Shown piece by piece: positions 36,654 to 46,458 of a stretch of DNA of 64,000 nt (the first letter of the stretch is position 1; each line of letters starts with the position of its first letter). Source of the DNA: Bifidobacterium erythrocebi (GTDB taxonomy: Bacteria; Actinomycetota; Actinomycetes; Actinomycetales; Bifidobacteriaceae); contig NZ_JAAIIF010000008.1 of NCBI RefSeq assembly GCF_012932675.1, positions 451,068 through 515,067 on the forward strand, written 5' to 3'. Under the pieces are notes generated by a model. It ran no database searches and was not told where the DNA came from. It saw only the letters and a list, made by a program, of their open reading frames with translations. The position numbers and the translations under genes are program-made.

Positions 36654-37829
36654 ATGCGAACGAATCGTGCACTGGGCAAATGCGCTGCCGCGTTGCTTGC
36701 TTCGGCGATGTTGCTGGCGAGCGCGGCGTGTGGTGTCGGCGAGGGGCGTGCCGGCGAGGCGTCGCAGTCCAAGCCTGCGGCGAAGACGGGGGCGATCAGT
36801 GTGGTGGCTTCGGTTGGCCAGTGGGGTTCGTTGGCTTCGCAGATCGGCGGTAAGGGCGTGAAGGTGACGTCGATTCTGACGTCGACTGGTGTGGATGCGC
36901 ATGATTTCGAGCCGAAGACCTCGGATCTGACGACGTTGAGCAAGGCCGAGATCGTGGTGGCCAATGGTGCGGATTATGATTCGTGGGCCACGAAGTCGTT
37001 GTCGCGCGATACGACGGTGGTCTCCGCCGGTCAGACGGTGGGTGCGACGACGGGTGATAATCCGCATCTGTGGTTTTCGAAGGATGCCCGTCAGGATATG
37101 GCCAAGGAGCTGACCGCCGCGTTCTCGAAGGCGCGGCCGGCGAAGAAGGCGTATTTCAAGAAGCGTTTGCAGCAGTGGCAGCGTCAGGAGAAGCAATTGG
37201 ATGCTTCGATGCAGAAGTTCGCTTCGGGGCATGGGAAGGCCACGTATGCGGCTACGGAGTCGGTGGCGTATTATCTGATGTCCGATCTTGGGGCGAAGGA
37301 TGTGACGCCGCAGAGCTATCTGCAGGCGGTGATGAATGGCGGTGAGGTCGCGCCGGCCGATCTTCAGGAGTTCCAGGAGCTGCTGGAGGCGAAGAAGGCC
37401 GGTGTGCTGGTGAATAATCCGCAGGAGTCGTCGGAGATGACGAACATGATCACGGGTACGGCGAACAAGGCGGAGATTCCGGTTGTCGATGTGACCGAGC
37501 AGATGCCAGGAGAGTACGAGTCGCTGACCGATTGGATCGGCGCGCTGGTGGATTCGATCACGACCGCGATCGACCCGGAGTACGGTTGCGTGGCGGATGA
37601 CGGCGATGCCGATGATGCGGATTCTGGCGACTCGAAGGATTCCTCGCAGGATGCGCAGTCGGATGAATCCGGACAGTCCGGCAAGTCCGATGCCGACGCC
37701 TCCGGTGACGCGAAGGGGTCGAAGGATTCGGATACGTCGTCCGATGCGTCGTCCAAACAGAAGAAATGCGCTTCGACCGATGGCGATGCCGCCGCGTCCG
37801 ACGACGCGAAATCCAAGAGCGGGGACTGA
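36654..37829 (+). CDS. Metal-binding lipoprotein of a ZnuA/TroA-type ABC transporter
   Basis: Captures a divalent metal (zinc or manganese) outside the cell for the ABC transporter encoded downstream. The 391-aa protein has a lipoprotein signal peptide ending ASAAC and the TroA-type fold. Likely ligands are His in VDAHDFEPKTSD and His in DNPHLW. The position usually held by the third His reads ATESVAYYL, with Glu. A Ser/Asp-rich low-complexity tail of about 75 residues follows the domain. The ATG at 36654 follows AAAGGCGG; a GTG two codons earlier is possible. It ends at a terminator and is separated from the ATPase gene. Confidence 0.85.
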   Translation: MRTNRALGKCAAALLASAMLLASAACGVGEGRAGEASQSKPAAKTGAISVVASVGQWGSLASQIGGKGVKVTSILTSTGVDAHDFEPKTSDLTTLSKAEIVVANGADYDSWATKSLSRDTTVVSAGQTVGATTGDNPHLWFSKDARQDMAKELTAAFSKARPAKKAYFKKRLQQWQRQEKQLDASMQKFASGHGKATYAATESVAYYLMSDLGAKDVTPQSYLQAVMNGGEVAPADLQEFQELLEAKKAGVLVNNPQESSEMTNMITGTANKAEIPVVDVTEQMPGEYESLTDWIGALVDSITTAIDPEYGCVADDGDADDADSGDSKDSSQDAQSDESGQSGKSDADASGDAKGSKDSDTSSDASSKQKKCASTDGDAAASDDAKSKSGD

Positions 37830-37870
37830 GCCATCGTGTAATACGGTTTTCCTTCTATCTGGTTATCTCG

Positions 37871-37900
37871 CCGTGGCCTGTAATCAGGCCACGGCGTTTT
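37871..37900 (+). terminator. Terminator of the metal lipoprotein gene
   Basis: Stem CCGTGGCCTG / CAGGCCACGG with a TAAT loop followed by CGTTTTTT. Confidence 0.95.
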
Positions 37901-37969
37901 TTGTGTTCCGATCCCCTCTTCGCCCCTTTTCCTTGTCCGGTCCGCCTGTCCCAACGACCCATTCCTTAT

Positions 37970-37984
37970 TGAAAACGATTGTCA
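37970..37984. promoter_or_regulatory. Candidate Zur box upstream of the zinc transporter ATPase gene
   Basis: TGAAAACGATTGTCA, close to the actinobacterial Zur palindrome TGAAAATCATTTTCA, about 60 bp before the ATPase start. Supports zinc-dependent repression of the ATPase-permease operon. Confidence 0.6.
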
Positions 37985-38043
37985 ACATCATTCGCGATAA
38001 TCGAAGCATACGAAACCATCAGCACCGTCAAGGAGGCACGGCC

Positions 38044-38892
38044 ATGCAAAGCCAGCCAGGGTACGCCATCGAACTGAACGACGCCGCGGTCAGGCGCGGC
38101 GAACGCACGATCTGGCAGCACGGCACCTTCGCCATCCCCACCGGCTCGGTGACCGCCATCGTCGGCACGAACGGCGCAGGCAAGACCACCATGATGAAGG
38201 TCGAACTCGGCCTGCTGCCGCTCTCCCACGGCAGCGCCACCATCCTCGGCGCGCCCGCCGGCAAGGCCAACGCATCCATCGGGTACGTGCCGCAGAACTA
38301 CGCCGCAGGCATCGAATCGAACCTCACCGCAGAACAATCGGTGCTCCTGGGACTCAACGGTACCCGCTTCGGCCTGCACCCCATCACCCGCACCCAACGC
38401 GCCAAGGCATACCAGGCCATGGAATTCGTCGGCATCGCAGACAAGGCGAAATACCGCCTGGCCGAGCTCTCCGGCGGACTGCGCCAACGCGTGGCCATCG
38501 CACAGGCCATCGTCTCCGACCCGAAACTGCTGATGCTCGACGAACCCCTCGCCAATCTCGACCTCGCCTCGCAGCGTTCCGTGGTGCACCTGCTCAACCG
38601 ACTCAACCGCGACCTCGACATGACCATCCAGGTCGTGGCGCACGACCTCAACATGCTGCTGCCCATCCTCACCGGCGCGGTATACCTGCTCGACGGGCAC
38701 CCGCACTACGCGGACATGCGCCAGGTGCTCGACTCCGACCTGCTCACCCACCTGTACGGCACCAACGTGCAGGTCGTCACCACACCGCAAGGCGACATGT
38801 TCGTCACCCCCACGGCGGACGAACCGGACGATGCCGTCCAAGACATGCACACCGTCGACGAACTCGCCCGCATGCACCAGCACCGGGCATGA
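38044..38892 (+). CDS. Metal ABC transporter ATP-binding protein (ZnuC type)
   Basis: ATPase driving metal uptake, 282 aa. It has Walker A GTNGAGKTT, Q-loop VPQNYA, signature LSGGLRQRVAIAQA, Walker B LLMLDEPLANLD and the H-loop VAHDLNML. The start follows AAGGAGG seven bases upstream; the open frame to the left lies over the terminator of the preceding gene. It begins its own transcription unit behind a Zur-like site and is followed by the permease after 84 bp. Confidence 0.93.
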   Translation: MQSQPGYAIELNDAAVRRGERTIWQHGTFAIPTGSVTAIVGTNGAGKTTMMKVELGLLPLSHGSATILGAPAGKANASIGYVPQNYAAGIESNLTAEQSVLLGLNGTRFGLHPITRTQRAKAYQAMEFVGIADKAKYRLAELSGGLRQRVAIAQAIVSDPKLLMLDEPLANLDLASQRSVVHLLNRLNRDLDMTIQVVAHDLNMLLPILTGAVYLLDGHPHYADMRQVLDSDLLTHLYGTNVQVVTTPQGDMFVTPTADEPDDAVQDMHTVDELARMHQHRA

Positions 38893-38936
38893 CCCACAGG
38901 CCAGCGCCCAGACGCTCCCCGTTCTAAGCACTCATC

Positions 38937-38966
38937 CGACCTATTCGACCACGACCTATTCGACCA
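38937..38966. repeat. Tandem 15-bp duplication before the permease gene
   Basis: Two adjoining exact copies of CGACCTATTCGACCA (38937-38951 and 38952-38966), ending just before the ribosome site of the permease gene. Confidence 0.85.
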
Positions 38967-38976
38967 AGGACACCCC

Positions 38977-39813
38977 ATGACCAACATCGATTTCAGCTTC
39001 GACCCGAACTGGATGGAGACGCTCACCACCCCGTTCATGGCGAACGCCTTCATCGCAGGACTCTGCATCGCGCTCGCCGCGGGCGTGATGGGCTATTTCA
39101 CCATCGTCCGCCATTCCACATTCGCCGCGCACGCCCTGGCGCACATCGGCCTGCCGGGTGCGACCGGAGCCGTGCTGCTCGGCCTGCCCGTCTCCCTTGG
39201 CCTGGGCACGTTCGCGCTGGGCGGCGCGCTGGTGATCGGCGCGCTGGGCAAGCGCGTGTCCGAACGCGAGATCGCCACCGGCACCGTGCTGGCGTTCGCC
39301 ACCGGCCTGGGCCTGTTCTTCGCGCGGTTGTCGTCGTCCGCCTCATCGCAGATGCAGTCGATTCTGTTCGGTTCGATTCTGACGATCACCACCGGTCAGC
39401 TCATCGGATTCGCACTGTTCGACGCGCTGCTGATCGTGGTGCTCGCCGTGATCTACAGGCCGCTGCTGTTCAGCTCGCTGGACGAGCAGGTGGCGCAGGC
39501 CAAGGGCGTGCCGATCGGTGTGATGAACGTCGCATTCATGGCCATTATGGCCGGTGTGATCACGATCGCCGTGCCGGCGGTCGGCACGCTGCTGATCTTC
39601 GCGCTGGTGGTCACGCCCGCCGCGACCGCGAACATCCTCACCGGCACGCCGTTCAGGTCGATGGTGGTGGCCGGACTGCTCTGCCTGGCCTCCATTTGGG
39701 GCGGGCTGGTGATCTCCGCGATGTTCCCCGCTCCCCCGAGCTTCATCATCGTCACCCTGTCCACGCTGTTCTGGGTGATCGCCAAGATCGTCGGGGCCGT
39801 CCGCCGCAGGTAG
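38977..39813 (+). CDS. Metal ABC transporter permease (ZnuB type)
   Basis: Integral membrane permease of the ABC-3 family, 278 aa with about eight membrane segments. Family features include YFTIVRHSTFAAHALAHIGLPGATGA and the later VPAVGTLLIFALVVTPAATAN. The start follows AAGGACACCCC. With the ATPase upstream and the separately transcribed binding lipoprotein it completes one transporter. Zinc is inferred from the Zur-like site. Confidence 0.92.
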   Translation: MTNIDFSFDPNWMETLTTPFMANAFIAGLCIALAAGVMGYFTIVRHSTFAAHALAHIGLPGATGAVLLGLPVSLGLGTFALGGALVIGALGKRVSEREIATGTVLAFATGLGLFFARLSSSASSQMQSILFGSILTITTGQLIGFALFDALLIVVLAVIYRPLLFSSLDEQVAQAKGVPIGVMNVAFMAIMAGVITIAVPAVGTLLIFALVVTPAATANILTGTPFRSMVVAGLLCLASIWGGLVISAMFPAPPSFIIVTLSTLFWVIAKIVGAVRRR

Positions 39814-39951
39814 CCGCCCACGCATCGCCGCGCCACGCGCCGTATGGCGCTCCCTCAGGCATCTGCTAAGGTATGTCCCTTGTGCCTGCCCACGGTAGAG
39901 AACGGAAACGGGCAGGACAGCAGATGACCGACAGAGGAGAAAGGACAAGCG

Positions 39952-40428
39952 ATGACGAACAAGCAGCATGACGTGAACAAGCAGGGCAAGAAGGAACAGC
40001 AGGAAGCGCAGGAACGCAAGGCGAATCGTCGCACGCTGATCACCATCGTGGTCGTGGCGCTGGTGGTCTGCCTGTGCGCGGGCGGATGGCTCATGTGGAA
40101 CAAGCATCGTTTCGCCACGGCGAAAGAGACCTGCGCGCAGACCTCCGACACGCTGCGCGTGACCATGAACGAGTACAACAATCTGGTGAACACCGACGCG
40201 AACGATGCCAGCGGCATCACCGCCGATCAGGTCAAGGACCCGAAGACCGTCAAGACCCTGGCCAAGGAGCTGGAGGCCCAGGCACCCGAATACATCGCCT
40301 GCGCCGCCGACAATATGAAGGACTACGACGCGATCACCAACAAGCTGAACGATCAGATCTCGTGGTACAAGAGCCACACCGCTTCGCTGCAGAAGGCGGT
40401 CGACGCCGTGGAGGCCTCCAAGAAGTAG
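39952..40428 (+). CDS. Single-pass membrane protein, function unknown
   Basis: A 158-aa protein not recognised as a known family. It has a charged Gln/Lys-rich cytosolic start (MTNKQHDVNKQGKKEQQEAQ), one membrane helix (TLITIVVVALVVCLCAGGWLMW, residues about 28-49) and an external helical domain of about 105 residues with two cysteines (ETCAQTS and YIACAAD) that could form a disulfide. The start follows AGGAGAAAGG. It lies downstream of the zinc permease with its own gap of 138 bp and ends at a long perfect hairpin. Confidence 0.75.
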   Translation: MTNKQHDVNKQGKKEQQEAQERKANRRTLITIVVVALVVCLCAGGWLMWNKHRFATAKETCAQTSDTLRVTMNEYNNLVNTDANDASGITADQVKDPKTVKTLAKELEAQAPEYIACAADNMKDYDAITNKLNDQISWYKSHTASLQKAVDAVEASKK

Positions 40429-40488
40429 CAAGCACGGTTCCCAGGCGCACCGGCCGGCAACGGATCGGGGCGCCTGACCTACTGGAAC

Positions 40489-40542
40489 GCATATGAGAAC
40501 GCCGCGAGCGGATACCGATCCGTTCGCGGCGTTCTCATATGC
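40489..40542. terminator. Long bidirectional hairpin between the membrane protein gene and ispF
   Basis: Perfect 19-bp arms GCATATGAGAACGCCGCGA / TCGCGGCGTTCTCATATGC with a 16-nt loop between convergent genes. Confidence 0.85.
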
Positions 40543-40583
40543 TGCGCGGGCCCGTCGACCGCATGAGCTTCAGAACCGGACCG

Positions 40584-41096
40584 TCATGCAGCGTCCACCA
40601 AGGCGTTGGCGATGGCCGCGATGCCCTCGCCGCGCCCGGTGAAGCCCATATGGTCGGTGGTGGTGGCGGTCACGGATACCGGGCATCCGGCGATTTCCGA
40701 CAGCACCTCGGCGGCCTGCTCACGCCGCGTACCGACCTTCGGCCTGTTGCCGACGATCACCACAGACGCGGATTGCGGCGCATAGCCATGTGAGCGCAGA
40801 TGGGCGATGGTGTCGCGCAGCATGTCGGCACCACGCATGCCGGCACCACGCGAGGTCTTCCCCACGCCGAACAGCGAGCCGATGTCCCCCAGGCCGGCCG
40901 CGGCAAGAAACGCGTCGATCAGCGCGTGCACCGCCACATCGCCGTCGGAGTCGCCCTCGATGACGAAGTCCTCGCCCTCCCACGGCAGGCCGGCAAGCCA
41001 CAGCCCGCGTGCTGTACCAGACCCATCCCCCGCTTCGGCTCCGGTCGTCTTGACGCAACGATGGGCGTCGAAGCCCTGCCCTATGCGCATAGCCAT
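40584..41096 (-). CDS. ispF: 2-C-methyl-D-erythritol 2,4-cyclodiphosphate synthase
   Basis: Fifth step of the non-mevalonate isoprenoid pathway. The 170-aa protein has the zinc-binding GQGFDAHR at the start, the conserved GDSDGDVAVHALIDAFLAAAG and IGSLFG, and the substrate-binding TTTDHMGFTGRGEGI at the end. Length is normal. The first ATG is used; the Met two codons later (MRIGQGF) may be the true start. The carD gene lies upstream on the same strand, with a terminator between them. Confidence 0.94.
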   Translation of the reverse strand: MAMRIGQGFDAHRCVKTTGAEAGDGSGTARGLWLAGLPWEGEDFVIEGDSDGDVAVHALIDAFLAAAGLGDIGSLFGVGKTSRGAGMRGADMLRDTIAHLRSHGYAPQSASVVIVGNRPKVGTRREQAAEVLSEIAGCPVSVTATTTDHMGFTGRGEGIAAIANALVDAA

Positions 41097-41185
41097 ATAT
41101 CCTTATCTCTTTTTGTTGTTCGCCGTCGAATGCATCGGGCGCTCAGGCCGCAAGACCCGGCGATATGCGGTCCAATATCAAGAAA

Positions 41186-41210
41186 GGGAAGCCACCTCTG
41201 GCGGCTTCCC
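41186..41210 (-). terminator. Terminator of carD
   Basis: Stem GGGAAGCCACC / GGCGGCTTCCC (one mismatch) with a 3-nt loop; on the minus strand followed by TTTCTTGAT. Confidence 0.8.
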
Positions 41211-41272
41211 TCAACCATTCACGCTGCACCCGGTCGATCATGCCGACCGCGCCGGCGCACCGTGGCCGGACA

Positions 41273-41866
41273 TCACTTCTTCTTCGACTTCTTCGAAGCC
41301 TCCACGCGGGCCAGAGTATCCTTGGCGGCCTCCTCCGGCTCCTGGGTGTGGTGCTTCTCGTCACCCGGCTTTGCGGGGCTGTAGCCCAGATTCACGTCAA
41401 GCAGACGCTGCGCTTCGCTCTCCTCGATCTTCTCGCTGAGGGCGATTTCAGAGGTGAGGATGGAACGGGCCTTGGTAAGCATGCGCTTCTCGCCTGCGGA
41501 CAGGCCGTGCTCGTCCACGTCGCGCTGGGCCAGGTCGCGCACCACTTCGGCGATGTTGTTCACGTCGCCGGTCGCGATCTTCTCGACGTTCAGTTTGTAA
41601 CGCCTGGACCAGTTCATTTCCTTTTCGATGATCGGCGTACGAAGAATCTCGAACACCTTGGCCACCTCGTTGGCGTCCACGATGTCTCGGACGCCGACCT
41701 TCTTGGCATTATCCACCGGAACATTAATAACCAGGCCATCGGAAGAAAGCACCGAAAGCTCCAGATATTTGCGGGTCACCCCTCGCACCGTCCGCTCGGT
41801 AATGGCCTCAACCCTTGCCGCGCCGTGACGCGGATAGACGACCATATCGCCGACCTTGTATCCCAT
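41273..41866 (-). CDS. CarD family transcription factor
   Basis: RNA polymerase-binding protein that stabilises open promoter complexes, important for rRNA and stress control in actinobacteria. The 197-aa protein has the Tudor-like RNAP-interaction domain (MGYKVGDMVVYPRHGAARVE, LELSVLSSDGLVINVPVDNA) and the helical DNA-binding domain (WSRRYKLNVEKIATGDVNN, EKRMLTKARSILTSEIAL), then a Lys/Glu-rich tail ending KKSKKK. The ATG at 41866 has GGAGG before it; the longer frame to 41959 is not conserved in type. In B. longum-type genomes carD commonly lies next to ispF. Confidence 0.93.
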   Translation of the reverse strand: MGYKVGDMVVYPRHGAARVEAITERTVRGVTRKYLELSVLSSDGLVINVPVDNAKKVGVRDIVDANEVAKVFEILRTPIIEKEMNWSRRYKLNVEKIATGDVNNIAEVVRDLAQRDVDEHGLSAGEKRMLTKARSILTSEIALSEKIEESEAQRLLDVNLGYSPAKPGDEKHHTQEPEEAAKDTLARVEASKKSKKK

Positions 41867-42006
41867 GAAACCTCCGATTGAGCTTGAGCGGACACACAAA
41901 AAACCTGAACGAGTATGCCATAGACGCTGGACTTGGAAAAAAGTCCGGAAAAATTGCACTTCGACGCGCCAAATGTTCCATTTTCAAGCATTAAAGCCGT
42001 ACACTA

Positions 42007-44271
42007 ATGACCATGAGCACTAACACGACAATCAATGACGATATCGTTGCCGTCCCGGTCAGCCAGGGCGACCTTGATCAGGTAAGCAACGCCGCTTTCT
42101 ATAATCCACATGCCGTTCTGGGCGGCCACCTCGGCGAAGGCGATCAGGCCAAATACACCACGGTCCGCGTTCTGCGCCCGTTCGCGAAGACGGTCTCCAT
42201 CGTCACGCTGACCGGCGAGTACGCGGCAAAGCACGAATTCAATGGCGTTTTCGTGGCCATCGTCCCCTCCATAACCAACGAGGACGGCGGGTACTCCGTG
42301 CCGGACTACCGCGTGAAGGTCGCCTACGAGGACGTTCCCGAAACCGTTCAGGACGACCCCTACCGCTATCTGCCGACCGTCGGCGAAATGGACATGTACC
42401 TGTTCGGCGAGGGCCGCCACGAGCGCCTGTGGGACGCCTTGGGTGCGCATGTGCGCGAATACGAGGACCCGATGGGTGGCGTGGACGGCACCCCGGGAGA
42501 GAAGGTCACCGGCGTCTCCTTCGCCGTATGGGCGCCGAACGCGCACGCGGTGCGCGTGATCGGCTCGTTCAACGGCTGGGACGGCCGCTGCCACGCGATG
42601 CGCGAGCTCGGTTCCTCCGGCGTGTGGGAGCTGTTCGTTCCGGGTGCCAAGGCCGGGGACGTATACAAGTATCAGATCCTCAACGCCAACTGGGAGTGGA
42701 CGGACAAGGCCGACCCCATGGAGCGTTCCCACGAGATCCCGCCGGCAACCGGCTCGATCGTGGTCGACTCCAAGCATGAGTGGCACGACCAGGAGTGGAT
42801 GGAACGCCGTGCGGCCACCGATCCGCACAACGGCCCCGTGGCGATCTACGAGGTCAACGCGCTGAGCTGGCGCAAGGACGTGCACAACTATCGCGAGCTT
42901 GCCGACAAGCTGGTCCCCTACGTGCAGAAGATGGGCTTCACCCACGTGGAGTTCATGCCGCTGGCCGAATACCCGTTCGCCGGTTCCTGGGGCTACCAGG
43001 TCACCGGCTACTACGCGATCGACTCCCGCCTGGGCGGCCCGGACGACTTCAAGTACCTGGTCGAGAAGCTGCACGAGGCCGGCATCGGTGTCATCATGGA
43101 CTGGGTGCCCGCCCACTTCCCGAAGGATGCCTTCGCGCTCGGCCGCTTCGACGGTACCCCGCTGTACGAGGACCCGGATCCGACCCGCGGCGAGCACCCC
43201 GACTGGGGCACCTACATCTTCAACTTCGGCCGCCACGAGGTGCGTAACTTCCTTGTGGCCGACGCCTGCTTCTGGCTGAGCGAATACCACATGGACGGCC
43301 TGCGCGTCGACGCGGTGAGCTCCATGCTCTACCTCGACTACAGCCGCGAGCCCGGCCAGTGGCACCCGAACATCTATGGCGGCCGCGAGAACCTCGAGGC
43401 CATCGACTTCCTCAAGGAGGCCAACGCCACCGCCTACAAGAACAATCCGGGCATCATGATGATCGCCGAGGAATCCACCGCATACCCGGGCATCACGGCC
43501 CCGACCGACGCCGGCGGCATCGGGTTCGGCCTCAAGTGGAACATGGGCTGGATGCACGACACTCTGGAGTACCTGCACGAGGCGCCGATCAACCGTAAGT
43601 GGCACCACGACGAGATCACCTTCTCCATGGTGTACGCCTACTCCGAGCGCTACGTGCTGCCGATCAGCCACGACGAGGTCGTGTACGGCAAGGGCTCGCT
43701 GTTCGGCAAGATGCCGGGAGACGACTGGCAGAAGTACGCCGGCGTGCGCGCCCTGTTCGCCTACCAGTGGGCGCATCCGGGCAAGAAGCTCACCTTCATG
43801 GGCAACGAGCTCGCGCAGTGGGGCGAATGGGACCACGACAACTCCATCGACTGGGACTGCCTGAACTGGAAGGAGCATGAGGGCGTGCAGCGCCTCGTGG
43901 CCGACCTGAACAAGCTGTACAAGCAGACGCCGGCCATCTGGAGCCAGGACTTCACCCCGGACGGCTTCCAGTGGCTCACCAGCGACGACGCCGACCACAA
44001 CACACTGAGCTTCGTGCGCATCGGCACCAAGGGCGAGGAATGCGTGGTCGTGGTGAACTTCTCCGGCGAGGCATGGTCCGACTACCAGGTGGCGCTCCCC
44101 CACGGCGGCCGCTGGACGGAAGTGCTGACCACGGACGCCACCATCTACGGCGGCTCCGGCATCTCGAACGGAACGTTCGAAGCGGACGCCGGCGAATACC
44201 ATTCGCGCCCGGCTTCCGCACGAATCACCGTTCCTGCGCTTGCTGCGGTATTCTTGAAGCCGGAAAACTGA
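42007..44271 (+). CDS. glgB: 1,4-alpha-glucan (glycogen) branching enzyme
   Basis: Makes alpha-1,6 branches in glycogen. The 754-aa protein has an N-terminal N1 domain ([11 protein letters not shown]), a CBM48 module ([23 protein letters not shown]) and a GH13 barrel: [12 protein letters not shown], nucleophile region [10 protein letters not shown], acid region [10 protein letters not shown] and [13 protein letters not shown], followed by a C-terminal beta domain. The ATG at 42007 is used; a second ATG two codons later is possible. Works with glgX in glycogen turnover. The response regulator gene follows after 29 bp. Confidence 0.96.
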   Translation: MTMSTNTTINDDIVAVPVSQGDLDQVSNAAFYNPHAVLGGHLGEGDQAKYTTVRVLRPFAKTVSIVTLTGEYAAKHEFNGVFVAIVPSITNEDGGYSVPDYRVKVAYEDVPETVQDDPYRYLPTVGEMDMYLFGEGRHERLWDALGAHVREYEDPMGGVDGTPGEKVTGVSFAVWAPNAHAVRVIGSFNGWDGRCHAMRELGSSGVWELFVPGAKAGDVYKYQILNANWEWTDKADPMERSHEIPPATGSIVVDSKHEWHDQEWMERRAATDPHNGPVAIYEVNALSWRKDVHNYRELADKLVPYVQKMGFTHVEFMPLAEYPFAGSWGYQVTGYYAIDSRLGGPDDFKYLVEKLHEAGIGVIMDWVPAHFPKDAFALGRFDGTPLYEDPDPTRGEHPDWGTYIFNFGRHEVRNFLVADACFWLSEYHMDGLRVDAVSSMLYLDYSREPGQWHPNIYGGRENLEAIDFLKEANATAYKNNPGIMMIAEESTAYPGITAPTDAGGIGFGLKWNMGWMHDTLEYLHEAPINRKWHHDEITFSMVYAYSERYVLPISHDEVVYGKGSLFGKMPGDDWQKYAGVRALFAYQWAHPGKKLTFMGNELAQWGEWDHDNSIDWDCLNWKEHEGVQRLVADLNKLYKQTPAIWSQDFTPDGFQWLTSDDADHNTLSFVRIGTKGEECVVVVNFSGEAWSDYQVALPHGGRWTEVLTTDATIYGGSGISNGTFEADAGEYHSRPASARITVPALAAVFLKPEN

Positions 44272-44300
44272 TATTACCCAGCTGAAAGGCAGCTATCGAA

Positions 44301-45050
44301 ATGCTCAACTCAACAGCACAACAGCAGGCTCAGCCCCGCACCGTGCTGGTCGTCGAAGATGAACCGACGCTGGCCACCGCCATCGCCCAGCGCATCACCG
44401 CCGAAGGTTGGACCGCGCGCGTTGCAGGCGATGGGGCGAGCGCCGTTCAGGCGGCGGCGCAGCTGAGGCCGGATCTGGTCATCATGGACATCATGTTGCC
44501 GGTGATGGACGGTCTTGAGGCCACGAAGCGCATCGTGGCCGACCGTCCGGTGCCGGTGCTCATCCTCACCGCACGCGACGACGAGGCGGATAAGGTGATC
44601 GGCCTGGGAGCCGGTGCCGACGACTACATGACCAAGCCGTTCTCCATGCGCGAACTCATCGCCCGCTGCAAGGCATTGCTGCGCCGCGTGGACCGCGCGA
44701 AGGTCATCGCCAAGAACGCGGAGAACGAGAAAATCCTCGACTTCGGGTCGCTCATCATCGATCCGGCGCAGCGTACCGTCAGCCTGGACGGCAAGGACGT
44801 TCACCTGACGCCCACCGAATTCGATTTGCTGGCGACGCTCGCCCGCAAGCCGAAGTCGGTGCTCACCCGCGAGAAGCTTCTCGAAGAGGTGTGGGATTGG
44901 GTGGATGCCTCCGGCACCCGCACGGTGGACAGCCATGTCAAGGCATTGCGACACAAGCTCGGTCCTGACATGATTCGCACGGTGCACGGCGTAGGATATG
45001 CCTTTGAACCGCCAACCGGCGGCGAACAGGCTTCTACCCAAGGTCGGTAA
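44301..45050 (+). CDS. OmpR/PhoB-type response regulator
   Basis: DNA-binding partner of the histidine kinase encoded next. The 249-aa protein has a receiver domain with acidic pair VVEDEP, phosphoacceptor Asp63 in VIMDIMLPVMDG, LTARDDE and TKPFSMREL, and a C-terminal winged helix (VHLTPTEFDLLATLARKPKSVLTREKLLEEVW...VDSHVKALRHKLG). The start follows GAAAGGCAG. Its stop overlaps the kinase start (TAATGA), so the two are translationally coupled, and it may be cotranscribed with glgB. Stimulus unknown. Confidence 0.94.
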   Translation: MLNSTAQQQAQPRTVLVVEDEPTLATAIAQRITAEGWTARVAGDGASAVQAAAQLRPDLVIMDIMLPVMDGLEATKRIVADRPVPVLILTARDDEADKVIGLGAGADDYMTKPFSMRELIARCKALLRRVDRAKVIAKNAENEKILDFGSLIIDPAQRTVSLDGKDVHLTPTEFDLLATLARKPKSVLTREKLLEEVWDWVDASGTRTVDSHVKALRHKLGPDMIRTVHGVGYAFEPPTGGEQASTQGR

Positions 45051-46120
45051 TGAACACCAAGCAGCGTAATCCTCGCTTTCAGGGCGCACGTCGTACTGGC
45101 GTGCGCCCTATCTTGTTCCTTCGCTCCCTCAAAATGGAGCTCAGCGCACTGATCGTGATCGCCACGGCCATCGCGTTCCTCATGTGCTGGATTCTGCTCA
45201 AAATCGATTTGAGCTGGTGGATCGCCATGCCCATCACGCTGGTGGTGGCATTGGGCTTCACCTACACGTTCTCGCGCGGCCTGACCGCACGGTTGCGCCA
45301 ATTGCGCGACGTTGCGGAGGCCATGGCCGACGGCGACTACAGCGTGCGCGTGCCGATCGACGATTCCAGCCACGACGAGGTGGAGCAGCTGGCCCGTTCC
45401 TTCAACGAGATGGCCACCGAACTGCAGCATGCGGATAAGATGCGCAGGGACATGATCGCCAATGTGAGCCATGAGCTGCGCACCCCCGTGTCCGCATTGC
45501 AGGCGCAGGTGGAGAACATGGCGGACGGCGTGATCGAGCCGACGCCGGCGAATCTGGAAAGCATCCTCAATCAGACGCATCGCCTGAGCGATCTGATCGC
45601 GTTCCTGCTGGATCTGAGCCGTATGGAGGCCGGTGCCGCCAGCCTCGATATCGAACGGTTCAATTTCGCCGACTTCCTTGACGACACGATCGAACCGTTG
45701 GAGATCGCGGACGGCGGGCATGCGCACACCATCGAGGTGAACGTTCCCGGCGACATCACCATCGAGGGCGACCAGGACCGTTTGCGCCAGCTGTTCACCA
45801 ATATCATCGGCAATGCGCTGAAGCACTCCCCCGACGGCACGAACGTGCTGGTGGAGGTGCATGAGGACATCCCCCACGGCACCGTGGTGACCAATGTGGT
45901 GAACTTCGGCTCCCAGATCTCCCCGGATTCGCGGTCGGATATCTTCCGCCGCTTTGTGCGGGGCAAGAACGGCCCCGGCACGGAATCGGGCGGCACGGGC
46001 CTTGGCCTGTCGATCGCGCGGTGGGCGGCGCAGCTGCACGGCGGCACGGTGCGTGTGGTGGACGATGCCCGAGGTGCCAATTTTGAGATAGTGCTGCCGA
46101 AATACCATGTCGAGGAGTAG
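45050..46120 (+). CDS. Sensor histidine kinase
   Basis: Membrane kinase of the two-component pair, 356 aa. Two membrane helices lie close together (about residues 27-45 and 50-68), leaving almost no external domain. Then come a HAMP domain (SRGLTARLRQLRDVAEAMADGDY), the dimerisation domain with His141 in NVSHELRTPVSAL, and the ATPase domain with N-box GNALKHSPDG and G-box GTGLGLSIARWAAQLHGG. The lack of a periplasmic sensor suggests intramembrane or internal sensing. It ends at a terminator. Confidence 0.93.
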   Translation: MNTKQRNPRFQGARRTGVRPILFLRSLKMELSALIVIATAIAFLMCWILLKIDLSWWIAMPITLVVALGFTYTFSRGLTARLRQLRDVAEAMADGDYSVRVPIDDSSHDEVEQLARSFNEMATELQHADKMRRDMIANVSHELRTPVSALQAQVENMADGVIEPTPANLESILNQTHRLSDLIAFLLDLSRMEAGAASLDIERFNFADFLDDTIEPLEIADGGHAHTIEVNVPGDITIEGDQDRLRQLFTNIIGNALKHSPDGTNVLVEVHEDIPHGTVVTNVVNFGSQISPDSRSDIFRRFVRGKNGPGTESGGTGLGLSIARWAAQLHGGTVRVVDDARGANFEIVLPKYHVEE

Positions 46121-46197
46121 CATGGTGCTTCGGGAAGAAACAGTACGGACGTAGGAACAGAACCATAGAAATTCACTCGGATTAGCCGAGCCGTATC

Positions 46198-46229
46198 GGT
46201 AGGGACAACGGCGTCCCTACCTTCTTTTT
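46198..46229 (+). terminator. Terminator of the two-component operon
   Basis: Stem GGTAGGGAC / GTCCCTACC with a 6-nt loop, then TTCTTTTT. Confidence 0.9.
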
Positions 46230-46458
46230 GCCTTGAAGCTTTCTCCCCTTACGTCACATGCATAACACGCCGAGGGACATATCCCTCGCTCTCTCCCTGC
46301 GCATATGAAGCGCCGACACAACTGCCTTTTCCACGCCGATCATGCCGTAAACGGCTCTTTACCGTACATCAGGGTTCACCGCCTTCTCAAGCCGCCTATC
46401 TGATCATCACAATGATGCGAACTCCCGGCGCGACGGCTACACGCACAACGGCAACAAA
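46230..46458. other. Intergenic, no gene seen
   Basis: Between the terminators of the convergent kinase operon and the surface protein gene. Nothing supported beyond a short chance reading frame near 46305. Confidence 0.5.

Noticed and set aside
42004..44202. 732-codon minus-strand frame opposite glgB
   Set aside because: Exact shadow of glgB, Val/His/Gly-rich, no start signal; glgB has all GH13 motifs.
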